NCBI GenBank assembly: GCA_964579765.1
Contig: CAZOIK010000242.1
Location: forward strand, 1-28,358
Reading direction: 5' to 3'
Source: DATNBT01 sp964579765
GTDB lineage: Bacteria > Acidobacteriota > Vicinamibacteria > Vicinamibacterales > CAVVIG01
Length of the DNA stretch: 28,358 bases
Part shown: piece after piece, positions 1 to 6,616 of the stretch
How the letters are laid out: every line of letters begins with the position of its first letter
Numbering within the stretch: position 1 is the first letter of the stretch
Program-made: the position numbers and the translations under genes
The notes under the pieces: generated by a model
The model's database searches: none
The model's input: only the letters and a program-made list of their open reading frames with translations
What the model was told of the DNA's origin: nothing

Positions 1-944
1 CGCTGCTGTGGCAGCACCTGTTCTGGTTCCTCGCGCATCCCGAGGTGTACGTCCTGATCCTCCCGGCGATGGGCATCGTCGGGGAGATCATCGCCAACAA
101 CACACGGAAGCCGCTGTGGGGGTACAAGGCGCTGATCTACGCCGTGATCTTCCTCGGCTTCATGTCGTTCATCGTCTGGGCGCACCACATGTTCATGACG
201 GGCATGGGGACGACCATCAGCGCGTTCTTCCAGACGACGACGATGATCATCTCGATTCCGTCCGTGATCATCCTGACGGCGCTGCTCCTGTCGCTGTGGG
301 GCGCGTCGATCCGGTTCACGACGCCGATGCTCTTCGCGCTGGCGTTCCTGCCGATGTTCGGCATCGGCGGTCTGACGGGCCTGCCGCTCGGCCTGGCGCC
401 CTCGGATATCCACCTGCACGACACCTACTACGTCATCGGCCACTTCCACTACGTCGTCGCGCCGGGGACGATCTTCGCGCTGTTCGCCGGCGTGTACTAC
501 TGGTTCCCGAAGGCGACCGGCCGGAAGATGAACGACCTGCTCGGCAAGATTCACTTCTGGGGATCGATCATCTGCATCAACTTCGTGTTCATGCCGATGT
601 TCATCCAGGGCCTCGGCGGCATGAATCGCCGCATGTATGACGGCGGCATGCAGTACGCGCACAATGCCGGCCTCCTGAAGTGGAATTACGTGATTGGCTT
701 CGCGGCGTGGGGCCTCGGGCTCTTCCAGCTGCCGTTCATCGTCAATTTCTTCACCAGCATCAAGTGGGGCGCGCTCGTCGACAAGAACCCGTGGGAGGCG
801 ACGACGCTCGAGTGGTCGGCGCCCTCGCCGCCCGGACACGGCAACTTCGTCACCGAGCCGATCGTCTATCGCGGCCCGTACGAATACAGCGTGCCGGGTG
901 CGGCGACCGACTTCACGCCCCAATTCGAACCGGAGCGCGCGTAG
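1..944 (+). CDS. coxA: Cytochrome c oxidase subunit I, 5'-truncated
   Basis: Catalytic subunit of a haem-copper oxidase (cytochrome c to O2, proton pumping, inner membrane). Only the C-terminal 313 residues lie in the window; the reading frame is open from base 3. Visible metal ligands (visible-residue numbering): the HPEVY motif at 12-16 gives a CuB histidine and the cross-linked tyrosine, HH at 61-62 gives the other two CuB histidines, and HFH at 147-149 gives the haem a3 and haem a ligands. The Glu in HPEVY marks an A1-like enzyme. Oddity: where canonical A-type enzymes have the K-channel lysine (IPTGVKVF in bovine), this protein reads IPSVIILT, so the lysine is absent. The stop codon abuts the coxC ATG. 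The N-terminal helices, including the D-channel entry, are outside the window. Identity is very secure; subtype is inferred. Confidence 0.97.
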   Translation, partial: LLWQHLFWFLAHPEVYVLILPAMGIVGEIIANNTRKPLWGYKALIYAVIFLGFMSFIVWAHHMFMTGMGTTISAFFQTTTMIISIPSVIILTALLLSLWGASIRFTTPMLFALAFLPMFGIGGLTGLPLGLAPSDIHLHDTYYVIGHFHYVVAPGTIFALFAGVYYWFPKATGRKMNDLLGKIHFWGSIICINFVFMPMFIQGLGGMNRRMYDGGMQYAHNAGLLKWNYVIGFAAWGLGLFQLPFIVNFFTSIKWGALVDKNPWEATTLEWSAPSPPGHGNFVTEPIVYRGPYEYSVPGAATDFTPQFEPERA

Positions 945-1529
945 ATGGAGATCCCGTATACCGTCGAACCCCGGCCCGACTCCGGGCTTCCCAACGGGAA
1001 GCTCGGCGTCTGGCTGTTTCTCGCGTCGGAAGTCATGCTCTTCGGCGCGCTCTTCTCGACCTACATCCTGCTTCGAGTCGGCGCGATCGAATGGCCGCAC
1101 GGCGAGTTGAACATCACGCTCGGCGCGATCAACACCGTCATCCTGATTTGTTCGTCGGTCACGATGGTGCTGGCGTGGGCGCAGTTGAAGCTGAACAACT
1201 TCAAGAAGGGCCGCCTGCTCCTGTTCGTCACGATCGTCCTGGCGGCGATCTTCCTCGTGAACAAGTATTTCGAATACGCCGAGCACTTCTCGAAGGGCGA
1301 AGGCCCGTGGCACAGCACGTTCTTCGCCATCTACTTCACGCTCACCGGCCTGCACGCGCTGCACATCATCGGCGGCATCGTCGTGATGCTGTATCTGGCT
1401 GGGCCGGGCGCGCGGCTGTGGACGCGCAATCCGGATCAGTTCACGAACCGCGTGGAGTACACCGGCCTCTACTGGCACTTCGTGGACCTGGTGTGGATCT
1501 TCCTGTTTCCGGTCCTCTATCTGTTGTAG
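945..1529 (+). CDS. coxC: Cytochrome c oxidase subunit III
   Basis: Integral membrane subunit III of the haem-copper oxidase, 194 residues, with about five transmembrane helices. This is the short bacterial form lacking the first two helices of mitochondrial COX3. Family hallmarks are the N-terminal LGVWLFLASEVMLFG helix, the HSTFFAIYFTLTGLHALHI helix (the usual GxHxxH-type region) and the C-terminal YWHFVDLVWIFLFP helix. The ATG directly follows the coxA TAG, and a GGAG sits about nine bases upstream. The gene is the second in the oxidase operon. Subunit III stabilises subunit I and is not itself redox active (family knowledge). Nothing looks broken. Confidence 0.96.
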   Translation: MEIPYTVEPRPDSGLPNGKLGVWLFLASEVMLFGALFSTYILLRVGAIEWPHGELNITLGAINTVILICSSVTMVLAWAQLKLNNFKKGRLLLFVTIVLAAIFLVNKYFEYAEHFSKGEGPWHSTFFAIYFTLTGLHALHIIGGIVVMLYLAGPGARLWTRNPDQFTNRVEYTGLYWHFVDLVWIFLFPVLYLL

Positions 1530-1537
1530 GAGACATC

Positions 1538-1861
1538 GTGTCAACGCACTCCGATCCGGCCGTCCTCCAGAAGGCCATCCGCAAGTACTACACGATCGGC
1601 GTCGTGCTGCTCATCTGCACGGTGCTGACGGTCGCGGCGAACAAGCTGCATCTGGCCGTCGGCCTCGCCATCACGGTCGCGCTCGCCATTGCGATTACCA
1701 AGGGCTCGATGGTCGCCGCGGTGTTCATGCACCTGAGCGACGAGAAGAAGTGGATTTACGGCGCGCTGATCCTGACGGTCATCTTCTTCATCGCCGTCAT
1801 GCTGCTGCCGAATCTGACCGTGGCCGACTCGATCGGCACGCCGCTCATGCAGGCCCGCTAG
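1538..1861 (+). CDS. coxD: Cytochrome c oxidase subunit IV (prokaryotic type)
   Basis: Small accessory oxidase subunit of 107 residues with three predicted transmembrane helices. It matches the prokaryotic COX4 family pattern by its central KGSMVAAVFMHLSDEKKW segment, a Lys-containing helix followed by F-M-H-L and a charged loop. The start is the GTG at 1538, preceded by AGGAGA at 1528-1533; longer readings in this frame run through coxC and are not credible. It lies eight bases after the coxC stop, so co-transcription is near certain. The family has no catalytic residues, and its presumed role is assembly or stability. Confidence 0.9.
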   Translation: MSTHSDPAVLQKAIRKYYTIGVVLLICTVLTVAANKLHLAVGLAITVALAIAITKGSMVAAVFMHLSDEKKWIYGALILTVIFFIAVMLLPNLTVADSIGTPLMQAR

Positions 1862-1877
1862 CGGAGGAGTCGTCGCG

Positions 1878-2075
1878 ATGTCGCTGAAAGCGTTTCACCT
1901 GTTCTTCATCTCGCTGTCGGCCGTGATGGCCGCGTTCTGCTCGGCGTGGGCGTTCTCGGCGTTCCGTGCCGACCATCGGTTGATCTACGCCGCCGGGTCG
2001 GCGGTGTCGGCGCTGTCGGTCGCGGGCCTCGCGATGTACGGCGCGGCGTTTCAGCGGAAGGCGAGGAGTCTGTAG
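1878..2075 (+). CDS. Small two-helix membrane protein of the oxidase operon
   Basis: A 65-residue protein not recognised by name. It is almost entirely two hydrophobic helices (about residues 5-27 and 36-58) joined by a short polar loop containing RADHR, with a basic C-terminus (QRKARSL). A good ribosome-binding site (GGAGGAG, near 1862-1868) precedes the ATG. Its place between coxD and coxB, with 16- and 2-base gaps, argues for an accessory subunit or assembly factor of this oxidase. That role is inferred from position only. There is no cofactor motif. Confidence 0.75.
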   Translation: MSLKAFHLFFISLSAVMAAFCSAWAFSAFRADHRLIYAAGSAVSALSVAGLAMYGAAFQRKARSL

Positions 2076-2077
2076 CC

Positions 2078-2290
2078 ATGCACGCGCTGATTCTTGCCTG
2101 CTCGGTGTGCTTCGGTCAGAGCGACTCGCCGCTCGCCCAGGGCACGAACATGGGCATTTTCTTCATGCTGGGCATCACCGGGGTCATGCTGGCGGCGTTC
2201 GCCGGCTTCATGATCTATCTCAACCGCCGGAAGCGGCTGTTCGCTGACGACGTGATCGACGGCGTGCCTGCGCACGAGAGGACTGCGTAA
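2078..2290 (+). CDS. Small CxxC-containing membrane protein of the oxidase operon
   Basis: A 70-residue protein, start ATG 2078, two bases after the previous stop. The N-terminus carries the motif ACSVCFGQSDSPLAQG (Cys8 and Cys11 in a CxxC). One strongly hydrophobic helix follows (about 24-48), then a very basic stop-transfer stretch (NRRKR) and a short acidic tail. The arrangement suggests a periplasmic-facing CxxC anchored by a single helix. Its stop codon overlaps the coxB ATG by one base (TAATG), so translation is probably coupled. I recall similar short CxxCFG-like proteins beside oxidase genes in related phyla, but cannot name a family. A role in CuA/CuB assembly or as a structural subunit is a guess from context. 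Confidence 0.75.
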   Translation: MHALILACSVCFGQSDSPLAQGTNMGIFFMLGITGVMLAAFAGFMIYLNRRKRLFADDVIDGVPAHERTA

Positions 2291-3072
2291 TGCTGAATCT
2301 GTTGGGGCTGCCCGCCGAAGCGTCGGCGCACGCCGCCGAAATCGACCAGATGATCGTGCTCGTCCACTGGCTGATGCTCGTCCTGTTCGTCGGCTGGGGC
2401 GCGTTTTTCGTCTTCGTCCTCGTCCGGTTCCGCAAGGGCGCGAACCCGAAGGCGAGCTACGTCGGCGCGAAGGGCAAGTTCGCGAAGAGCACGGAAGTGG
2501 CGGTGGCGCTCATCGAAGTCATCCTGCTCGTGTTCTACGCGATCCCCGCGTGGGCCAAGCGCGTGACGAATTTCCCCGGCGGCAGCGACGCGGTCATCGT
2601 GCGCGTCGTCGGCGAACAGTTCGCGTGGAACGTCCAGTATCCGGGCGCCGACGGCAAGTTCGGCCGCACCGACATCAAGCTCGTGTCGGCGGACAACCCG
2701 CTGGGCCTCGATCGCAGCGACCCGGACGCGAAAGACGACATCACGACCATCAACCAGCTGAACGTGCCCGTCGGCCATCCGGTGCTCGTGCACCTCTCGA
2801 GCAAGGACGTCATCCACAGCTTCGGCCTCTACGAGATGCGCATCAAGCAGGACGCGGTCCCCGGCCTCGAGTTTCCGGTGTGGTTCGTCCCGACCGTCAC
2901 GACCGACGCCATGCGGGCGAAGCTGAAGAACCCGACGTTCGACTACGAAATCACCTGCTCGCAGCTGTGCGGCCTCGGCCACTACCGCATGCGCGGATTC
3001 GTCACCGTGCAGACCGACGCCGAGTACAAGCAGTGGATGGCCGATCAGGTCAAAGCGCTCAAGGCTCAGTAA
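2290..3072 (+). CDS. coxB: Cytochrome c oxidase subunit II with CuA site
   Basis: Electron-entry subunit, 260 residues. An N-terminal helix pair (about 22-46 and 70-90) is followed by a periplasmic cupredoxin domain. The CuA site is complete: His176 (VIHSFGLYEM), Cys223, Cys227, His231 and Met234 (CSQLCGLGHYRM). The residue between the cysteines is Gln225, where canonical enzymes have Glu. No cytochrome c domain is fused. Helix 2 contains Glu69, matching the glutamate at the K-channel entrance of ordinary oxidases, plus a second, unusual Glu76 where Pro is normal. An insertion (about 122-150, including NPLGLDRSDPDAKDD) lies in the cupredoxin domain. The start ATG overlaps the preceding stop by one base; GAGAGGA at 2276-2282 serves as ribosome-binding site. 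The gene is last in the oxidase block, unlike the usual coxB-first order. Confidence 0.96.
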   Translation: MLNLLGLPAEASAHAAEIDQMIVLVHWLMLVLFVGWGAFFVFVLVRFRKGANPKASYVGAKGKFAKSTEVAVALIEVILLVFYAIPAWAKRVTNFPGGSDAVIVRVVGEQFAWNVQYPGADGKFGRTDIKLVSADNPLGLDRSDPDAKDDITTINQLNVPVGHPVLVHLSSKDVIHSFGLYEMRIKQDAVPGLEFPVWFVPTVTTDAMRAKLKNPTFDYEITCSQLCGLGHYRMRGFVTVQTDAEYKQWMADQVKALKAQ

Positions 3073-4061
3073 CGATCATTCGCACGATTGACGCGCACGC
3101 GGCCGCCGGGCCGCTGCGCCTCGTCGTGGACGGGTTTCCCGCGCCCCGCGGGAAAACCATGCTCGAGAAGCGCACCTGGGCCGCGCGGCACGCCGACCAT
3201 CTCCGCCAATCGCTCGTCCTCGAACCGCGCGGACACGCCGACCTGTCCGGCGCCGTGCTCACCGAGCCGGCGCTGCCGGGCGCGCACGCCGGCATCCTGT
3301 TCTTCGACGCGGCCGGCTTCGGCGTCATGTCGGGTCACGGCGTCATCGCCGCGGCCACCATTGCCGTCGAACGCGGCCTCGTGATGCCGGGCGGCGACGG
3401 CCGGACGATCGTCTTCGACACGCCGGCGGGCACCGTGCGGGCCGTGGCTGACGTGACCGACGGGCACGTGGACCGCGTGACGTTCACCAACGTGCCGGCG
3501 TTCGTGCTGCACGCCGGCCTGCCGGTCCAGCTCGCCGGCCGTCATCTTCGCGCGGACGTCGCGTACGGCGGCGTCTTCTACGCCATCGTGGACGCCGAAG
3601 CGGCGGGCCTGTCCCTCGACGTCGAGCACGCGCCCGAGCTGCGGCGCGCGGGACTCGCGATTCGGGACGCCGTCGAACGCACGCGCGAGATCGCGCATCC
3701 GTCGCAGCCGGCGCTTGTCGGATTGGCCGGCACGGTGTTCACCGGGCCGCCGCACGGCGGCGACGCGGACCTGAGGAGCACGGCGGTGCGAGCCGGCGGA
3801 GCGGTCGATCGCTCGCCGTCGGGAACGGCGACGTCCGCCGTCATGGCCGTGATTGACGCGATGGGGCTGCTTGGCGACGACCGGCCCTTCGTGCACGAGG
3901 GCCTCGTCGGCACCCGCTTCGAGGGGCGCGTCACCGGCCGGAGCACCGTGGGCGACGACGAGGCGATCGTCACCGACGTCTCGGGCTCCGCGTGGATCAC
4001 CGGCGACCACGCGTTCGTCATCGACGAGCGCGATCCGTTGAAGCGCGGATTCAGTGTGTAG
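3033..4061 (+). CDS. Proline racemase / trans-3-hydroxyproline dehydratase family protein
   Basis: Proline racemase superfamily, recognised from the N-terminal RTIDAHAAAGPLRLVVDGFP segment, MSGHGVIA, and DRSPSGTATSA near the C-terminus. Members racemise proline, epimerise 4-hydroxyproline or dehydrate trans-3-hydroxyproline, using an acid/base residue pair. The first position (MCGH in most enzymes) is Ser (codon 3330-3332). The second (SPCGTG or SPTGTG) is also Ser (codon 3819-3821), so the exact reaction cannot be assigned. The start is unclear: homologous N-termini begin near the codons ACG-ATC-ATT at 3072-3080, none a usual start. The nearest in-frame normal start is GTG 3033, giving a 40-base overlap with coxB and 342 residues. 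The 3' end overlaps the convergent cyaY by 11 bases. Confidence 0.85.
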   Translation: MDGRSGQSAQGSVTIIRTIDAHAAAGPLRLVVDGFPAPRGKTMLEKRTWAARHADHLRQSLVLEPRGHADLSGAVLTEPALPGAHAGILFFDAAGFGVMSGHGVIAAATIAVERGLVMPGGDGRTIVFDTPAGTVRAVADVTDGHVDRVTFTNVPAFVLHAGLPVQLAGRHLRADVAYGGVFYAIVDAEAAGLSLDVEHAPELRRAGLAIRDAVERTREIAHPSQPALVGLAGTVFTGPPHGGDADLRSTAVRAGGAVDRSPSGTATSAVMAVIDAMGLLGDDRPFVHEGLVGTRFEGRVTGRSTVGDDEAIVTDVSGSAWITGDHAFVIDERDPLKRGFSV

Positions 4062-4377
4062 TGCCGAGGAATTCCTTCGTCAGCCGCACGAGGAACGCGG
4101 ACAGTGGCTCGCCGTTGAGCGCGAAGGCGTTCGCCTCTGGCGCCCACGAGAGCTTGTAGCCGCGCGACATCGCCGACACCCAGATCTGCTTGACGGGCGC
4201 GTTCGGGCTGACGACGAAGCGGGCTTCGGAGGGTTCGTCGAACAGCAGGTTCAGCGTGCCGTCCGAGAACTCGACTTCGAAGCCTTCCTGATCGGCGAGC
4301 GGCACGAGCGCGCGCCGCGCGTGCTCGAGCGCTTCGTCGCTCTTCATCCTGAAGTCCTGATCCGACAGTGTCGTCAT
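4051..4377 (-). CDS. cyaY: Frataxin-like iron donor protein CyaY
   Basis: A 108-residue protein with the frataxin/CyaY pattern. An acidic N-terminal helix (about 5-30) is followed by a beta sheet with EVEFSDGTLNLLF, then the diagnostic N-A-P-V-K-Q-I-W-V segment (Asn59, Gln64-Ile65-Trp66) and GYKLSW, and a C-terminal helix. Frataxins bind Fe2+ and modulate cysteine desulfurase IscS in Fe-S cluster assembly (family knowledge). The ATG overlaps the stop of the upstream VWFA gene in an ATGA junction (4374-4377), so the two are translationally coupled. No isc/suf gene is nearby, but an iron permease is divergently transcribed just beyond the VWFA gene. CyaY is best known from Proteobacteria, so its presence here is of some interest. 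Confidence 0.82.
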   Translation of the reverse strand: MTTLSDQDFRMKSDEALEHARRALVPLADQEGFEVEFSDGTLNLLFDEPSEARFVVSPNAPVKQIWVSAMSRGYKLSWAPEANAFALNGEPLSAFLVRLTKEFLGTTH

Positions 4378-5294
4378 GAATTCGTCTTGTTCGCCGCGGC
4401 CAGATAGCTGCGCCGTGCGCGCGCGGTCATGCCCGGCTTCATGACGCGCACCACCAGCTTGTGCACTTTGCCGTCGAGCACGGTCGGGGTGAAGCCGAGA
4501 ACGTACTGGCTGTGCAGCTCTTGCGCGACGCGCGTGAAGGTCGGCGCCAGGTCGGCCGTCTTCTGGAGCTCGAAATAGCCGCCGCCGGTCTCGTCGGCGA
4601 CCTTGCGCAGCCCGCTGTCCGGCTTGCTCCGGACCATGCGCTGGCCGTCGAAGTAGCGGCTCTCGAGGCCGATGGCGTAGATCATCACTTCTTCCGCGCG
4701 CGCGCGATCGATCACCTTGCCGAGGCTGGCGTGGTGGCTCTCCGTGTCGTCGCCGTCGGTGAAGACCAGAACGACCTTCCGCCCGTCAACGCCCTTCAGC
4801 TCGTCCTCGCTCGCGGCGAGCGCATCCCACAGACGCGTGCCGTTGCCGTAGTCGAGGTCCTTGATGTCGGTGACGAGTTGATCGCGATCGTTGATGAACT
4901 CGAGGCCCTTGATCTGGATCTTGTCGTTGAAGGCGCCCACCTTCGCTTTGTCGGCCGGCAGCAGCCGCAGCACGAACTGTTCGGCGGCCTCGCGCAAAAG
5001 GTCGAGCGTCAGCGTCATGCTGCCGCTGGTGTCGAGCATCACGACGACGGTGATCGGCTGGACTTCGTTCTGGAAGAACACCAGCGGCTGCGGCTTGTCG
5101 TTGTCGAAAACCTCGAAATCGGCCTGCTCGAGATCCGGGACGAGCCGTTTCTGGGCGTCGGTGACGGTGGCGAACAGCGAGACGACCTGGGTTCCGGCCC
5201 GGAACGTCGGCTGTTGTGCGAGGACGAGCGTGGAGAGCGCGCCAATCGCCGCGAGCGACGACGCAACGAGCAGGGCGGGAAAGCGGGTCGTCAC
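4374..5294 (-). CDS. Secreted VWFA-domain protein (Acidobacteria-type)
   Basis: A 306-residue exported protein with a Sec signal (basic MTTR, hydrophobic 6-25, cleavage after LVLAQ). A short beta-rich domain (about 30-78, FRAGTQVVSLFATVTDAQKR) is followed by a von Willebrand factor A domain (about 80-270). The metal-ion-dependent adhesion site is intact: DTSGS 88-92, Thr153 (NGTRLWDA) and Asp180 (FTDGDD). The architecture corresponds to the VWFA-related acidobacterial domain family, whose function is unknown; a cation-dependent adhesion or scaffold role is inferred. The start is GTG 5292-5294, which gives the complete signal peptide. It is first in a two-gene unit with cyaY, whose ATG overlaps its stop. 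Confidence 0.9.
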   Translation of the reverse strand: MTTRFPALLVASSLAAIGALSTLVLAQQPTFRAGTQVVSLFATVTDAQKRLVPDLEQADFEVFDNDKPQPLVFFQNEVQPITVVVMLDTSGSMTLTLDLLREAAEQFVLRLLPADKAKVGAFNDKIQIKGLEFINDRDQLVTDIKDLDYGNGTRLWDALAASEDELKGVDGRKVVLVFTDGDDTESHHASLGKVIDRARAEEVMIYAIGLESRYFDGQRMVRSKPDSGLRKVADETGGGYFELQKTADLAPTFTRVAQELHSQYVLGFTPTVLDGKVHKLVVRVMKPGMTARARRSYLAAANKTNS

Positions 5295-5326
5295 GTTCCC
5301 AGCTTATCGCACTCGAGAATGGAGAC

Positions 5327-5356
5327 TTGACCGGTCGGATTTGCCGGAAGTAAACT
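5327..5356 (+). promoter_or_regulatory. Candidate sigma70-type promoter for the iron permease
   Basis: A -35 hexamer TTGACC (5327-5332) and a -10 hexamer TAAACT (5351-5356) are separated by 18 bases in the 115-bp divergent intergenic region. Transcription would start near 5363, about 47 bases before the permease ATG. Both hexamers resemble consensus, and the region is noticeably less GC-rich than the flanking genes. Functional assignment is inferred. Confidence 0.5.
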
Positions 5357-5369
5357 CACCTTGAGATTC

Positions 5370-5384
5370 TGAGACTCATTCTCA
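5370..5384 (+). promoter_or_regulatory. Fur-box-like operator
   Basis: TGAGACTCATTCTCA is a 7-1-7 inverted repeat with one mismatch between arms. It is close to the TGAGAAT-N-ATTCTCA core seen in many Fur operators. A further direct half-site, TGAGATTC, lies immediately upstream (5362-5369). The site falls just downstream of the candidate transcription start, a classic repressing position. It implies that iron represses the FTR1-type permease. Fur itself is not in the window. Confidence 0.55.
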
Positions 5385-5409
5385 CTTCTATAAGGGCAGT
5401 CCGGGCATC

Positions 5410-6186
5410 ATGCTGCAAGCGTTTGTCATCACCCTCCGCGAAGGACTCGAAGCCTTTCTGATCGTCGCCATCAGCCTGGCGTATCTGCGTAAGAGCGGAC
5501 GCAGCGAGCTGGCGAAAGGTGTCCACTGGGGCATCGTCGTCGCCGTCGCGGCCAGCGCCATTGGCGGGTACGTGTTGTTCCACGCGGCGAACCAGGAGTG
5601 GCTCGAGGGGCCGCTGGCGCTCGTGGCCGCCGTCTCCGTGCTGACGCTCACCGTGCACATGTGGCGCGCCGGACGGCAGATTAAGGGCGAGATCGAAGGG
5701 CACCTGCGATCGTCGGCGGAGCGCGCCGGGCTCGCGGCGCTCGTGGGCGTGTTCCTCTTCACGCTGCTGATGATTGGCCGGGAGGGCGTCGAGACGGCGC
5801 TGCTGCTGATGCAGCTGCACGCCACGCCGCACCTGGCCGTGGGGGCGACGATCGGCGTCCTCGCGGCCGCGTCGGTCGCCTGGGCCTGGTCGCGATTCGG
5901 CCACCGGTTGAACCTCGGGCTGTTCTTCCAGACCACCGCGATCTTCCTGTTCGTCTTCGTCGTGCAGCTCCTGATTCAGGGCGTGCACGAGACGGCGGAG
6001 CAGGGCTATCTGCCGTTCAGCGAGGCGATTCACGCCGCGACCGAAGCGTGGGGCCCGGACAGCCCGTTCGGCCACCTGCTGACGTACCTGCTCGTGATTC
6101 TGCCGCTCGCCTGGCTGCTCGTTCGCGGCTTCAGTTCCTCGTTCAAGGCGTCGAAACCGCTGCCGCAGCACAGCTCGGCCCGCTGA
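5410..6186 (+). CDS. FTR1-family iron permease
   Basis: A 258-residue polytopic membrane protein with about seven hydrophobic helices. The two diagnostic R-E-G-x-E motifs are present: REGLE at 10-14 in helix 1 and REGVE at 124-128 in helix 4. In yeast Ftr1 and bacterial EfeU these glutamates carry iron across the membrane. The N-terminus MLQAFVITLREGLEA is typical and supports this ATG. There is no adjacent EfeO or EfeB gene, so the partner oxidase or periplasmic ligand donor is unknown. A Fur-box-like site precedes the gene. It starts a plus-strand run with an OsmC protein 16 bases downstream. Confidence 0.92.
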   Translation: MLQAFVITLREGLEAFLIVAISLAYLRKSGRSELAKGVHWGIVVAVAASAIGGYVLFHAANQEWLEGPLALVAAVSVLTLTVHMWRAGRQIKGEIEGHLRSSAERAGLAALVGVFLFTLLMIGREGVETALLLMQLHATPHLAVGATIGVLAAASVAWAWSRFGHRLNLGLFFQTTAIFLFVFVVQLLIQGVHETAEQGYLPFSEAIHAATEAWGPDSPFGHLLTYLLVILPLAWLLVRGFSSSFKASKPLPQHSSAR

Positions 6187-6202
6187 GTCCGCCGGGCCGA
6201 CG

Positions 6203-6616
6203 ATGAGCAAGCCGCCCGTTGTCGCCGACCTGATATGGACGGGCGATCTGACGTTCAGCGGCACGTCTGCGAAGACGTCCATCACGCTCGACGGCAACAG
6301 CACGGCCGGACCCTCGCCGGTGCAGGCGCTGGCGTTCGCCCTGGCCGGCTGCATGGCCGCCGACGTCGTGCACATCCTGACGAAGGGACGGCATCCGCTG
6401 CGCGGCCTGCGCGCACATCTGGTGGCGGAGCGCGCCCAGCAGGATCCCCATCGTGTCCTGAACGTGGACCTGCATTTCGACGTGGACGGCGCCGTCCCGC
6501 AGGAGGCCGCGGACCGCGCGGTCGCGCTCTCGCGCGAGAAGTACTGCTCCGTCTATCATTCGCTCAACCCGGACATCGACCTTCGCGTGACGTGTGACAT
6601 CCACGCCGACGCCTGA
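6203..6616 (+). CDS. OsmC-family peroxiredoxin-like protein
   Basis: A 137-residue OsmC/Ohr-fold protein. It has the two conserved redox cysteines: Cys50 in ALAGCMAADVV at the start of the central helix, and Cys115 in REKYCSVYHSLN. The N-terminal antiparallel sheet (IWTGDLTFSG...SITLDGNSTAGPSP) is typical, with GPSPVQALA leading into the helix. OsmC proteins reduce organic hydroperoxides with thiol donors. The sequence looks closer to the YhfA-like branch (SVYHSL ending) than to Ohr; substrate unassigned. It lies 16 bases after the iron permease, so iron uptake and peroxide detoxification may be co-expressed. Its 3' end overlaps the next gene by 23 bases. Confidence 0.88.
   Translation: MSKPPVVADLIWTGDLTFSGTSAKTSITLDGNSTAGPSPVQALAFALAGCMAADVVHILTKGRHPLRGLRAHLVAERAQQDPHRVLNVDLHFDVDGAVPQEAADRAVALSREKYCSVYHSLNPDIDLRVTCDIHADA

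Noticed and set aside
4374..5294. MoxR/VWA-type chelatase or gas-vesicle-like system
   Set aside because: There is no AAA+ ATPase partner. A signal peptide and the N-terminal beta domain fit the secreted acidobacterial VWFA family instead.
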